Source: Candidatus Saccharicenans sp. (lineage in GTDB: Bacteria > Acidobacteriota > Aminicenantia > Aminicenantales > Saccharicenantaceae). From it: a DNA stretch of 64,000 nucleotides. The DNA is taken from positions 458,677-522,676 of the forward strand of contig JASEIU010000001.1 of NCBI GenBank assembly GCA_030017715.1, given 5' to 3'. A model generated the notes under the pieces. The model was not told the origin of the DNA and made no database searches. It saw only the letters and a list, made by a program, of their open reading frames with translations. The translations under genes and the position numbers were made by a program. This document shows positions 6,707 through 17,600 of the stretch, piece after piece (positions within the stretch are counted from its first letter, which is position 1; each line of letters opens with the position of its first letter).

Positions 6707-9700
6707 ATTTTTGGCGGCTGAATTGATAGTAAAAAATTGGAATCACTATGAATATGAACAGGGCCGAAGCGGTTAATCCTCCCAGGGTGGCCAGGGCCAG
6801 GCTGGACCAGATTTGCCGGCGGCCGGTTTCCAGTTGAATCAGCAGCAGGGGCAGAAGCCCGAACACCGTGGTGGCCGTGGTCATGAAAACCGGCCTGATT
6901 CTTTCCCGGGTTCCCTTGACCACTGCCTCTTCCGGGCTCAGCCCGGAAATTTTCCTGGTGTGATTGAGATGGTCCACCAGGATGATGGCGTTGTTGACCA
7001 CGATCCCGGCCAGGAGGATCAGACCGATGTAGGCGGATGAGTCGAATGGGTAGCCGGCGATGACAAAAGCCAGAAAGACTCCGGCCAGAGACAGGGGAAC
7101 GGTCAGCATGACGATAAAGGGCTGAATGAAGGACTCGTAAAGAGAAGCCAGGATGACAAAGATGATGGCCAGGGCCGCCAGCAAGCCGAATTTCAGCTGG
7201 GCCTTTTCCTCGGTAGTCATGAAGAAGCCATATTCCATGGTGGCGGTAAAGCCGGGCGGCAGGCTGAGACTTGAAAAAACCGCCTTCCGGTAATTTTCGG
7301 CAGCCTTGTAAGGTCCCTTGAACTCCCACATAACCGTAATCTGGAATTGCTGGTTTTCGCGGTAGATGGAACCCGGGATTTCTTTTTCTTCCACTGCCAG
7401 TAAATCCCCGACCTGAAGCTGTTCACCCCCGGGAGAGACCAGCAGCGTCTCCAGCAGCCGGTTGAGCTCCTGATTTTCGGCCTCGGGAAATTTAATTTCG
7501 ATGAACCTTTCTTTACCCTGGATGACGGCCTGAAGCCTGAGGCCGAAGGTGCCGCGAACCAGACTCTGCAAATGATAGAAAACATAGTTGGGGTCGAGGT
7601 TGTACCTGGCCAGGGCCTCTTCTTTGATCCTGAGGATGTACTCGGTGGAAGTGACGTCGCCCCAGTAATACTGTCCGGTGATAGACTTGATTTCTCCCAC
7701 CCTGGGGTTTCTCCTGAGCCTGGTCTCCAGGTCGGCGGCGATGTCCTGCAGCTTTTTCAGGTTGTAACCGTATATTCTGATGGAGGAATCGAGGTAACGG
7801 CCGGCGCTTATCGAAGAATAATAGCCCTGGGGGTCAAACCCGTAGACGCCTATACTGACTCCGGCAAAGTTGGTGGCCAGCCGGATGAGTTCGTCCTTCA
7901 AGATGTACGGATGGGCCGACAGCTCGACCTCGGGCGGGAAGGTAATAGTAAGTAAACCCCGTTCGCTCATGACCTGGCTGTTGACCTGTTTTTCGCAGGG
8001 ATAGGCCAGAGCCTTTTCTTCAAATTGCCGGACCAGATCATCAGTGGCTTCAATCCTGGTTCCGGCCGGCATGGTCAGGGAAACGTTGAGCTGGTCTCTG
8101 GAGTACCAGCGGAAAAACTCTCCTACGGTCACGTTTTTCTTAAAAAGGCGGTAGCTGCCGAAGGTAATCAGCCCGATTACCAACAGAATTTCTATCGGAT
8201 GCTTCAGACTGAAGCGAAGGAATTTTTCAAAAGCAGAAAAGACCCGATTCTTCTGTTTTCCCTTCCCAGGGTGAAGCAGTCGCGGGCTGAGGGCTGGAAT
8301 GAGCGAAAAGGAAACCAGTAGCGAGGTGGCCAGGGCCAGAGACATGACTATTCCCAGCGGCAGGTAGTAGATCCGCAGTCTCCCCTGGAAAAACGGAAAA
8401 CAGAAGAAAACTCCCATGGTGGTCAGGGTCGAGGCCAGAACCGGAGTCAGGACCTGCCGGGCTCCCTCGACCGCAGCCTGTTTCGGCGCCAGCCCGGATT
8501 CCCTGAGCCGGAGGATGTTTTCAAACACCACAATAGAGTTGTCAACGAAAATTCCGAAACCCAGGGCCAGCGCTCCCAGGGTTAGCAGGTTCAGGGAAAT
8601 CTTGAACAGATAGATAAAATTAAATGAAATGACGGCCGAAAAAATAACCGAGGACAGAATCAGGAGCGAGGGAGAGAGCCTCCTGATGATGATGAAAATC
8701 ATCAGGAAAATCAGCAGGGTAATGACCGCGGCCAGAAGATAGAGATGGCGAAGGTTATCCAGGATTTCCTGGCTCTCGTCGTCCACCACCCGGAAAATAA
8801 GGTCGGGCGGCAGATTCTTCTTCACCTGTTCCAGCCGGGCTTTGGTCTGGCGGGCCACCTTCAGGGTGTTCTTGCCCTTTTCTTTGAGTACCCGGAGCAT
8901 AATGGTCGGCTGGCCGTTGATCCGGTTGAGGTGGAAAATTTCGGCGTATTCCAGGCTGACCTCGGCCACATCCTTGATTCTTATCGGAACCGGGCCCTGG
9001 TGGCGGACGATCAATTCTCCGAGGTCTTTAAGGTCGGCCGGAGCCATGGCCACCCGCAGCAGGTATTCTTCCCGGTCTTTCTGGACTCTGGCCGACGGGT
9101 AAACCTGCAGGGCCTGGAGCAATAGTTGAATGATCATATAAGGATGAAGCCCCAGGTCCCTTAGCTTTTTCTGGTCCAGGGTCAGCCGGACGTTCAGGTC
9201 GGAACCCCCGCTGACTTCCACCCTGGAAACGCCGTCGACCGACCCCAGGCCGATTTCCAGTCGATCCTTGACGATTTCTCTCAGGGCCTGCAGCGGATAG
9301 TTGCCGGAGATGGTATAGGTCAGGAAAGGTCTGACCCTGAAATCATCTGGAATGTAGGGCTCCACTACCGGTTTGACGCCGTAGGGGAGCTCGGTCAGGA
9401 CCCTTCCGATCGCTTCCCGGAGGGCAAGGTTGGCGAATTCCAGGTTGACCCTGGTGTCGAACTCGACGGTCAACCGGCAGGACCCGATATTGCTGGTCGA
9501 GGTTAATTTTCGGATTCCCCGGACGGCCAGAACCGCTTCTTCCAGAACGGAGGTGACCTGGGTCTGCATGACCTCGGGCGAAGTCCCCGACCAGGAGGCG
9601 GTTATGTCTACCCGCGGGAATTCCTCCTGCGGGGCCAGTTCCAGAGGGATGTGGAACAGGGAATAAAAGCCGAGCGCCAGCAGAGCCAGGTAGATCATCA

Positions 9701-9734
9701 GGGTGGCTACGGGTCGCTCGATAAAAAATCTCAT
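6702..9734 (-). CDS. RND efflux pump, inner-membrane component (SwrC/HAE type)
   Basis: A 1010-residue resistance-nodulation-division transporter, normal in length. N-terminal FFIERPVATLMIYL is the typical first membrane helix. There are two large periplasmic loops (about 35-330 and 550-850) and two six-helix bundles. TM4 carries the proton-relay Asp in GIFVDNSIVVFEN, the VDN variant common in SwrC-like pumps. The second half has GIVVNNAIILVDH. It exports hydrophobic or amphiphilic compounds by proton motive force; the substrate is unknown. It lies 21 bases behind another RND gene that shares the same fusion protein, so the two may form alternative or mixed trimers as in MdtBC (inference). 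Confidence 0.93.
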   Translation of the reverse strand: MRFFIERPVATLMIYLALLALGFYSLFHIPLELAPQEEFPRVDITASWSGTSPEVMQTQVTSVLEEAVLAVRGIRKLTSTSNIGSCRLTVEFDTRVNLEFANLALREAIGRVLTELPYGVKPVVEPYIPDDFRVRPFLTYTISGNYPLQALREIVKDRLEIGLGSVDGVSRVEVSGGSDLNVRLTLDQKKLRDLGLHPYMIIQLLLQALQVYPSARVQKDREEYLLRVAMAPADLKDLGELIVRHQGPVPIRIKDVAEVSLEYAEIFHLNRINGQPTIMLRVLKEKGKNTLKVARQTKARLEQVKKNLPPDLIFRVVDDESQEILDNLRHLYLLAAVITLLIFLMIFIIIRRLSPSLLILSSVIFSAVISFNFIYLFKISLNLLTLGALALGFGIFVDNSIVVFENILRLRESGLAPKQAAVEGARQVLTPVLASTLTTMGVFFCFPFFQGRLRIYYLPLGIVMSLALATSLLVSFSLIPALSPRLLHPGKGKQKNRVFSAFEKFLRFSLKHPIEILLVIGLITFGSYRLFKKNVTVGEFFRWYSRDQLNVSLTMPAGTRIEATDDLVRQFEEKALAYPCEKQVNSQVMSERGLLTITFPPEVELSAHPYILKDELIRLATNFAGVSIGVYGFDPQGYYSSISAGRYLDSSIRIYGYNLKKLQDIAADLETRLRRNPRVGEIKSITGQYYWGDVTSTEYILRIKEEALARYNLDPNYVFYHLQSLVRGTFGLRLQAVIQGKERFIEIKFPEAENQELNRLLETLLVSPGGEQLQVGDLLAVEEKEIPGSIYRENQQFQITVMWEFKGPYKAAENYRKAVFSSLSLPPGFTATMEYGFFMTTEEKAQLKFGLLAALAIIFVILASLYESFIQPFIVMLTVPLSLAGVFLAFVIAGYPFDSSAYIGLILLAGIVVNNAIILVDHLNHTRKISGLSPEEAVVKGTRERIRPVFMTTATTVFGLLPLLLIQLETGRRQIWSSLALATLGGLTASALFIFIVIPIFYYQFSRQKS

Positions 9735-9755
9735 CTTGGTTCAACCGGGACCCAT

Positions 9756-12700
9756 TCAGGCCGTCCGTCTCCTGAGCTTTATTTCCACGAATTCATAGAG
9801 GACCGGGATCAGAATCAGGGTCAGAAACAGGGACGACAGCAAGCCGCCGATGACGGCGATGGCCAGCGGACGAAGCAGTTCAGCCCCCCGTCCCAGTCCC
9901 AGGGCCATGGGAATCAGCCCGGCCACCGTGCTCAGGGTCGACATCATGATCGGCCTCAGACGGGTGGCCGTGCCTTCGATTACCGCCCGGCGCAGGTCCA
10001 GACCCTCGCCCCGCAGTTGATTGATGTAATCTATCTCCACGATGGCATTGTTGACCACGATGCCAACCAGCACCACCACTCCAATCAGCGAGATGACATT
10101 CAGGCTCTGGCCGGTGGCCAGCAGCAATAGCACGGTTCCTACTAAACCCATCGGAACAGTAAACATTATCAGGAAAGGATGGAGCAGCGATTCAAACTGG
10201 GCGGCCATGATCATGTAAATTAGAATCACGGCCATCAGGAAGGCCAGCAGCAGCGAGCGGAAACTGGTGGCCATTTCCTCCCTCTCGCCGCCGAACAGGA
10301 CGCGATATTCGGCCGGCAGGTTCAGGGACCGAATCCGGGCCTGAATGTCCGGCATTACCTGGCTGAATTTCCGGCCCCTGAGGTTGGCGGTGATAAGGAT
10401 TTCTCTTTCCTGGTTTTCCCGCCTGATTTCGTTCAGCCCTTCCACCAATTCGTAGCTTATCAACTCCCGCAGCGGGATGAGCAACTGCCCATAGGGATAG
10501 AAAGAATCCAGCACCCGGTCGACTGTCTTTCTTGATTCCGGCTCCAGCCAGACTCGGACGTCGTACTTTTTCTCCATCTCCCGGTACTTGGTGGCCAGCG
10601 ACCCTCTGATGGCCTGGACCAGGAAGCTGGCCAGCTCCCCCGGCGAAAGGTTGGGATACCGGGCCAGCGCTTCCCTGTTAATTTTTATCAGAAGTTGAGG
10701 TTTGCCTTTCTGCAGGTTCAGGTTGAGGTCGGTCAGCCCGGGGACGGTCTGCAATTTTCCGACCAGCTCCCGGGAAAGCTGGCGCAGAATTTCCAGGTTC
10801 TGTCCTTTGACCTTGAGCACCACCTGACCCGAGGTCAGGGCCAGGAATTCGCCCAGAGCGGTCTGTTCCCGGCTGACGGAATAAGTAAGTTCCGGGAAGC
10901 CGGACAGGTATTGCCTGGCGCCGGCCATCAGCCGGTCCAGGGCTCCCTGATTTTTGACCTCAACCGAGACCACGGCTGAATTGACCGAGACATCAGGACG
11001 GAAGGATTCGCTGCTGGAGATTATTCCCACCTGAGAAAAGACTCTCCGGCAATCGGCCTGCTGCCGGAGCCAGTCTTCTATCCGTGAAACTATATCCTCG
11101 GTCTGCTGCAGGGAGTATTCGGCTGGCGTCTTGAGGTTAAGGTTGAAACTTGAGGTTCTGATCGGCGGCATCAGTTCCCGCGGCAGGACCAGTCCCAGCA
11201 CCAGGATCAGGGAGAACAGAATAACAGCCAGGTAGGAGACGGTCTTTTTGTGGTCCAGGGACCAGCTTAGAAGCAGGCTGTGACCTTCGTTGAATTTCTG
11301 GTAATTCCGGTTGAAGCCTCGAAAAATAGCCTCGAAGACAGGTTTCAGCAGTTCGGAAATCAGTCTGAATATCCGGGCCAGAATCCAGCCCGCAACTCTG
11401 AACATTGCTCCCAGCAACCAGAGCAGCAACCGGACCAGATTGTAAAGCAGGAACTTGAGACCCAGCCAGGGATAAAGCCACCAACCCCTTGAGCCGAATT
11501 CGGAGTGAATTTTACCGAAGCCAACCGGCCTGAAACCGGGAAGAAATCTTTCCGGCCAGGAAATCAATTTCTCACGCGAGGCCAGCATCGGCAGGAGGGT
11601 GACCGAGACCAGCAGGGCGGAAAGCAGGGTATAGGTCACGGTCAGGGCGGTGTCCTTGAAAAGCTGACCGGCCAGGCCTTTCACGTAGATAACCGGCAGG
11701 AAGACCACAATGGTGGTCAGAACCGAAGCGGCCACCGGGCTGATGACCTCCCTCGTACCCTGGCCGGCGGCCTCTCTGACGGTTTTGCCCAGCTGTCGAT
11801 GTCTGAAAATGTTTTCCGAAACAACCACCGCCGTGTCGTCCAGCATGCCCACCCCCAGGGCCAGGCCTCCCAGCGACATCAGGTTCAGCGTCAGGTCGCG
11901 GAGAAAAAGGATGTTAAAAACTCCAATGATGGAGATGGGGATAACGGTGGCAATTATCAGGGGGGATTTCCATTCCTGGAGGAAAATCAGCAGCGTCAGG
12001 AAAGCCAGGATGGCCCCCTGGAGAATCTCTTCCCGGGTGGAATCGATAGCGCTCTGGATGTATCTGGCCTGCTCGGAAATTATTTCCAGGTTGATTTCCG
12101 GATTTTCTTTTCTGATTTGTTCTATAACCTGTCGGGCGTCCCGGCTGACTTTTACGGTGTTGGTCCCGTACTCTTTTCTGATCAGGAGTCCGATGCTGTC
12201 CCGGCCGTTCAGACGGGTGGTTCCCTCGCGTTCCTTGATGGTGTCCACCACCCGACCGATATGCTTCAGCAGGACCACTCCGCCGTCGCCGGTAAACTTG
12301 ACCGGAATCTCTTCAATTTCGCTGACAGCGTTAAACTCGCCGGCGATCCTGAGGGAGTAGATGAATTTTCCCTTGCGTATGGTCCCGCCCTGCAGGCTGC
12401 GGTTGAAGCCGGCAATTTTTTGAGAGACGGTTTCAATGTTTAATCCGTAGCCGGCCATTTTTTCCGGGTCCACTTCCACCTGGATTTCTCTTTCCACCCC
12501 GCCGGTGATTTCCACCGCGGCTATTCCCTCAATCTGCTCCAGCCTGGGCTTGATCATCTCCTCGGCCAGTTCCTTGAGTTCCAGCAGGCTCCGCTCGCCC
12601 GTCAGGGCCAGGGTCATGATCGGGCTGCTCTGGGGGTCGAGCGAGATGATGACCGGCTTTTCGCATCCTTCGGGCAGGCTGTCGGCGGCCGAGTCCAGTC

Positions 12701-13064
12701 GCTCCCTGGTATGGAGCAGGGCAAAATCCATGTCGGTTCCCCAGGTAAATTCCAGGCTGAGGAAGGAAAATCCTTCCCTGGAGACGGATTCTACCCGGCG
12801 CAAGCCTGGAATCCGACTGACTGAAGTTTCCAGGGGAACGGTGACCAGCATTTCCACTTCTTCCGGGGCCACCCCCGGATACTGGGTGATGACCGATAGC
12901 CGCGGGTAACTGATGGAAGGCAAAAGGTCGATACTGAGATGGCTAAGGGAAACCGCCCCGAGCAGAATGATGGCGGTAAAAAACATCAGGGTGGTGACCG
13001 GACGTTCGATGGAAAATCGGGCGGGGTTCATTTGCTTCTCTCCCGCGACCGGCCGGTTATTCAA
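9756..13064 (-). CDS. RND efflux pump with an unusual central insertion
   Basis: A 1102-residue RND transporter, about 80-90 residues longer than its neighbour. N-terminal FSIERPVTTLMFFTA, TM4 segment GMLDDTAVVVSEN (proton-relay Asp kept) and C-terminal GIVVNNAIVEIDYIN are diagnostic. The extra length lies between the two halves at about residues 500-595, rich in Trp, Phe, Leu and Arg (for example GWWLYPWLGLKFLLYN), and looks like amphipathic or membrane-lying helices at the cytoplasmic linker. The 5' end is GTG/ATG-type and overlaps the membrane fusion gene by eight bases, so it is translationally coupled to it. Substrate unknown. Confidence 0.92.
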   Translation of the reverse strand: MNNRPVAGEKQMNPARFSIERPVTTLMFFTAIILLGAVSLSHLSIDLLPSISYPRLSVITQYPGVAPEEVEMLVTVPLETSVSRIPGLRRVESVSREGFSFLSLEFTWGTDMDFALLHTRERLDSAADSLPEGCEKPVIISLDPQSSPIMTLALTGERSLLELKELAEEMIKPRLEQIEGIAAVEITGGVEREIQVEVDPEKMAGYGLNIETVSQKIAGFNRSLQGGTIRKGKFIYSLRIAGEFNAVSEIEEIPVKFTGDGGVVLLKHIGRVVDTIKEREGTTRLNGRDSIGLLIRKEYGTNTVKVSRDARQVIEQIRKENPEINLEIISEQARYIQSAIDSTREEILQGAILAFLTLLIFLQEWKSPLIIATVIPISIIGVFNILFLRDLTLNLMSLGGLALGVGMLDDTAVVVSENIFRHRQLGKTVREAAGQGTREVISPVAASVLTTIVVFLPVIYVKGLAGQLFKDTALTVTYTLLSALLVSVTLLPMLASREKLISWPERFLPGFRPVGFGKIHSEFGSRGWWLYPWLGLKFLLYNLVRLLLWLLGAMFRVAGWILARIFRLISELLKPVFEAIFRGFNRNYQKFNEGHSLLLSWSLDHKKTVSYLAVILFSLILVLGLVLPRELMPPIRTSSFNLNLKTPAEYSLQQTEDIVSRIEDWLRQQADCRRVFSQVGIISSSESFRPDVSVNSAVVSVEVKNQGALDRLMAGARQYLSGFPELTYSVSREQTALGEFLALTSGQVVLKVKGQNLEILRQLSRELVGKLQTVPGLTDLNLNLQKGKPQLLIKINREALARYPNLSPGELASFLVQAIRGSLATKYREMEKKYDVRVWLEPESRKTVDRVLDSFYPYGQLLIPLRELISYELVEGLNEIRRENQEREILITANLRGRKFSQVMPDIQARIRSLNLPAEYRVLFGGEREEMATSFRSLLLAFLMAVILIYMIMAAQFESLLHPFLIMFTVPMGLVGTVLLLLATGQSLNVISLIGVVVLVGIVVNNAIVEIDYINQLRGEGLDLRRAVIEGTATRLRPIMMSTLSTVAGLIPMALGLGRGAELLRPLAIAVIGGLLSSLFLTLILIPVLYEFVEIKLRRRTA

Positions 13065-14304
13065 TCACCCGGACCGGAGAGTCATGGGCCAGTGTCAGGT
13101 GCCCCTCAACAATAACCTGTTCACCTTCCTTTACACCGTCCAGAACTTCCACCAACTGTTCGTTTTCCTCTCCGGTCTGAATGTAACGCCACTTAGCCAG
13201 TCCGTTTTCTATCACAAACACCAACGGCCGGCCGCCCCGAACCAGGACGGCTGCCTGAGGCACCAGCAACCGGCCTGGGAAAACCTCGGAAACTATATCC
13301 GCCTCGGCGTGCATCCCTGGCTTTATCTCTCCCGAGGGGTTATCAAGATGGATGAAAACGCCGCAGGTTTTTTCCGCCGGGTTGACCAGAGGGCTGATGG
13401 CTGCGACCCGGCCCCGAAAGACCTTACCCGGATAGGCTGAAAACCGGACCTCAGCTTCCCGGCCGAGCTTGATTTTGCCGATCAGGGTCTCCAGCACCCT
13501 GGCTTCTATTTTCAACTGGCTGAGGTCGACCAGGGTGCAGATTTCCCGCCCGGCTTCGATGTTTTCTCCGGGCGCTACTTTAATCTGGGTGACCACCCCG
13601 GAAAAGGGAGCGGTGATTCTGGTCTTTTCCAACTCCATCCTGGCCCTTTTGACGTTAACCTCAGCCTGGGTTAATCCTTTGGAAGCGGCAATTATCTCGT
13701 CCCTTTTAAGCCCGCTGCCGATGAGCGCCAGTTCGTATTCGCGGCGGACACGGTCCAGCTCTTCCAGGCTCAGCCGGCCTTCGCGGTGGGCGGCCTCAGC
13801 CTGGAGAAAAACCTCCTCGGCTTTTTTCAGCTTATCCAGATCCTCACGGTTCCGGGCCAGATCAGGCTGCTGGAAAAGACGGTCCAGGAGAAGCTCCGAC
13901 AGAGCTTTCAATCGTGAAGCTTCGTCCTGTTCCAGTTGCAGCCGGTAAGGGGTGTCGTCCAGCTCGGCCAGGACTTCTCCGGTCCGCACCGACCGACCTT
14001 CCTGGATGTTTAGTTTTTTCAGCACGCCTCTGACCTCGGCCTTGAGAATCACTTTTCTCTCGGTAAAGACCTCGCCGGGCGCCTTAATCCTTTTTTCCAG
14101 GTCGGCCACTCTGGCTGCGGCCACCTTAACCGGCAGAGGTGAGGCTGCAGTCTGGGTCTCTGAGGCCGGGGGCGCGGACTGAGTTTCTCCTCCGCCCCCA
14201 TTCTCCGGGGCCGATTTCTTGAAAAGCAACCAGCCGCCCAGAACCAGGGCTGCGGCGACCATAAGAACAATTGCCATAACCAGAGGCTTTGACCTTTTGC
14301 TCAT
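13057..14304 (-). CDS. RND periplasmic adaptor (membrane fusion protein)
   Basis: A 415-residue HlyD/AcrA-type adaptor linking an RND pump to an outer-membrane channel. It has an N-terminal membrane anchor (residues about 9-27, VMAIVLMVAAALVLGGWLLF), then a Pro/Ser/Glu-rich linker, biotinyl-lipoyl half motifs (ILKAEVRGVLKKLNIQEG and APFSGVVTQIKVAPGENI), a helical hairpin of about 75 residues between them, and a beta-barrel and membrane-proximal domain. It is the first gene of a three-gene minus operon with the two RND pumps. No TolC-like gene is nearby. A TACG-A-CGTA palindrome (14344-14352) lies 40 bases upstream. Confidence 0.92.
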   Translation of the reverse strand: MSKRSKPLVMAIVLMVAAALVLGGWLLFKKSAPENGGGGETQSAPPASETQTAASPLPVKVAAARVADLEKRIKAPGEVFTERKVILKAEVRGVLKKLNIQEGRSVRTGEVLAELDDTPYRLQLEQDEASRLKALSELLLDRLFQQPDLARNREDLDKLKKAEEVFLQAEAAHREGRLSLEELDRVRREYELALIGSGLKRDEIIAASKGLTQAEVNVKRARMELEKTRITAPFSGVVTQIKVAPGENIEAGREICTLVDLSQLKIEARVLETLIGKIKLGREAEVRFSAYPGKVFRGRVAAISPLVNPAEKTCGVFIHLDNPSGEIKPGMHAEADIVSEVFPGRLLVPQAAVLVRGGRPLVFVIENGLAKWRYIQTGEENEQLVEVLDGVKEGEQVIVEGHLTLAHDSPVRVIE

Positions 14305-14603
14305 CTTTTCCGCCTGTATTGGATTAAATTTACATTACTTTAATACGACGTAAAAAGTCAAAAAGTTATATCACGGCAGCAGTCCGGAGGGGACGAGATC
14401 AAATTATTCGGGAAATGAGATTTTTTTGCCGAAAATAGATATAATATCGATTCTTGAATATCGTCCCGGCCGCAATGGGCCTGAAGGCTGTTAGAGCAGC
14501 CTGCATCTGTTTGGGCTTATTTTAGTTTATTATAATTGATAGGGCGGGCGGGTTGAATTGACCCGGACCTGCCCGGCAACGATATCAATCGGGAAGGTTG
14601 ATC
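14305..14603. other. Divergent intergenic region between efflux operon and SBBP gene
   Basis: About 300 bases holding the upstream regions of two divergent units. Visible: the palindrome TACGACGTA at 14344-14352, close to the adaptor gene and possibly a repressor site, and two TATAAT elements on the plus strand near 14449 and 14532. Neither -10 has a convincing -35. The ribosome site GGGAAGG lies at 14591-14597. Confidence 0.4.
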
Positions 14604-17600
14604 ATGAATTCAGGAAAGAGAAAACCGGCGGCCGCCGGCAAGCTTTTCGGGCTGTTTTTCTTGATGGCTTCAGTTATAATCCTGGCCTCCCTTCTTCTGA
14701 TAGGGTTCAGGGTTGTTCCGGCTGCTCCGTCGGCCGGAAAATCAGCCTCAGTTTCCGGAGTCGCTTTGGCCGGCATTTCTCTTCCCTTCGTGCCCAATGA
14801 GGGGCAGTGGGACAGCCGCCTCAAATTCCGGGCAGAACTGTTCACCGGGGCAATGGACATTACCGATCGGGAGTTGATATTCAGCCTGCTGACTTTCGAC
14901 CGCGGGCAGGCCGGCCGAACCGTCAGGGAAACGGACTTTCAGGAAGACAACCGATCGGCTGCCCGGCTTCTGGTCTTAAAAGAGAAGTTTCTGACTGCCG
15001 GCGGGCAGGAGTTATCCCTGTCGCCGTCCGGACAGGACCCGACCGGCACCACGGTTTCTTATTTTCACGGACGGAATTCAGGCTCCTGGAAGAATAAGTT
15101 GTCTGCCTTTAATTCTCTCCGACTGGGCGAAGTTTATCCGGGAATAGAAATTGAACTCAGAGCCAGGGGCGGAAACGTGGAAAAATTTTTCTATCTGCGT
15201 CCGGGTTCCCGGGTTGAAGATATAAATATTAAGGTAGAAGGGGTGGAAGCTCTTCACCTTTCAGACCGCGGCCAGCTGGTTATGTCTTCGTCGGCCGGTC
15301 CTCTGGAAATGATAAAACCTGTCGGCTATCAGGAAATCGACGGACGGAGGGAATACGTGGATGTTGTTTATGAGCTCCGGGCCAGGGACGAATACGGGTT
15401 TAAGGTCTGCGGCTCCTACAACCCGGATTACACCCTGGTCATCGACCCGGCTCTGAGCACACTTTCCGCCGCCACTTTTCTCGGCGGGACGGGAAATGAC
15501 CGGGGATACTGCATCGGCGTTAATGCCGAAGGCCAGGTCTATGTGGCCGGCTACACCGTATCCGTTTTTCAATCCGATTTTCCAACCACGACCGGAGTTA
15601 TAGATACTTCCGCCAACGGCAATTATGACCTGTTCATTTCCAGGTTCAATAATTCTCTGACCGAGCTGGAAGCATCGACTTACCTGGGCGGCCTGAATGC
15701 CGATTATGTCAACGGGCTGTTCATAGACGGGCAGGGGAACATTTATCTTACTGGCATAACCTCATCCAGGGATTTCCCGGTGACTGCCGGGGCTTTCCAG
15801 ACTCAATACCAGGGCGGTGAATACGATGCTTTCCTGGTCAAGATTTCTCCGGACCTGGACCTGCTGCTGGGCTCAACTTATCTCGGCGGAAGCGGGACCG
15901 ATTACGGAGCCGCTCTGAGTCTGCTTCCGACCTCTGAGGTTCCAGTTGTGGTCGGGATGACCGATTCCGCCAATTTCCCGGTAACGGAAGGAACTTACAG
16001 CACAGTCCTTGAGGGTGGCCAGGATGGTTTTGTGGCCATCCTGACCGACGGATTCAACAGCCTGGTTGCGGCCACCCTGATCGGCGGCAGCGATTATGAT
16101 ATCATTTCGGCTGTGGTCGTGGATGGCCTGGGCCATTTCTGGCTGGCCGGGCGCACCCGGTCGGCCGATTTTCCGGTTACCGGCGGAGCCTATGACCAAA
16201 CCTATAATGGCGACTATGACGGTTTTGTGCTGCACCTCAGCCCGGGGCTTGACTTTATTTATTCCTCAACCTACCTCGGCGGAAGCGGAGCTGATCATCT
16301 CTATGCTCTCGGCCTGGATGGCCAGGTGAACCCGGAAGTCTATGTTGCCGGGTACACCAGTTCAAGCGACTTCCCGGTGACCGCGGGGGCCTATGACACC
16401 ACCTTTTCCGGGCTGACCGATATTTTCGTCACCAAGTTTGACCATTCCCTGAGTTCCCTGGTCGGGTCGACTTTTATAGGCGGCGTGTCCGATGACCGCT
16501 GCCGGGCTCTGGCCGTGGATGCCCTTGGAAATCCTTATATCGCCGGCTGGACCAGGTCAGTCGGGTATCCCATCACCATCAACACCTACGACCCGAGCCA
16601 CAACGGCGGCTGGGATGCCGTAGTAACCAAGCTGTCGGTCAAACTGGGAGCGGTTCTGGCTTCCACCTTTCTGGGCGGGGCGGTCGATGACCTGGCCTAC
16701 GGACTGTGCCTTGACGCCGCCGGCAATGTCTATGTGACCGGTTACACTCAATCCTCGACTTTTCCGGTTACTGAAGAAACATACGATAAGGAAATCAGCA
16801 CCACCGACGTTTTCGTGGCCAGGTTTGCCGCTGTCGGCAGTTATCAGCTTCAGGTTAACAGGACAGGAACGGGAAGTGGGCAGGTCAGCAGCCAGGACGG
16901 CGGAATATTCTGCGGCCCGGATTGCTCCGAGCAATATGATGAGGGATATAAAGTCACCCTGACTGCCACTCCGGAGGAAGGCTCGGTTTTTGGCGGCTGG
17001 AGCGGGGACGTGACCGGCCCCGACAATCCGGTCAGCATAACCATGGACTCTGATAAGACGGTCACGGCTAAATTTGTTCCGGCTGAAGATACCTATACCC
17101 TGACTATTCTAAAATCCGGGCCCGGTAACGGCACGGTAACCAGCGAGGACGAAGAGATAGATTGCGGGGAAGTCTGTTCGGCCACCTATCCGGCCGGGAC
17201 GCTGGTCAAGTTGACAGCTGCGCCGGATGAACTATCCGGTTTTGACAGCTGGCAGGGCGATATTTCCGGAACAACCAAGACCATAAGCTTCATAATGGAC
17301 GGCGATAAAACAGCGGTAGCCGTTTTCGGACCCTATCCCCTGGCCGACATGACAGGGGAGTGGAGCAGCATAAAGGTTTCCCGGCTTCTGGGACGAACCA
17401 TTATCCTGACCGGTTTCTTGAAGATGATCAACGACGGAGACGGAGAACTTAAAGGAAATTACAAGATTGCCTATTATCTGTCACCCGACGGTCAGAGCCT
17501 GGGCACTCTCCTGGAAACACGGAGTCTCAGTTACAATCTGGCGGCTGATTCCACCAGGATTCTGGTCTTTGTCCAATACCTGAGCCAGAACCAGAACCCC

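Noticed and set aside
11505..12443. Long plus-strand frame opposite the RND pump
   Set aside because: Gln/Asp/Gly-rich shadow of the pump's minus-strand codons.
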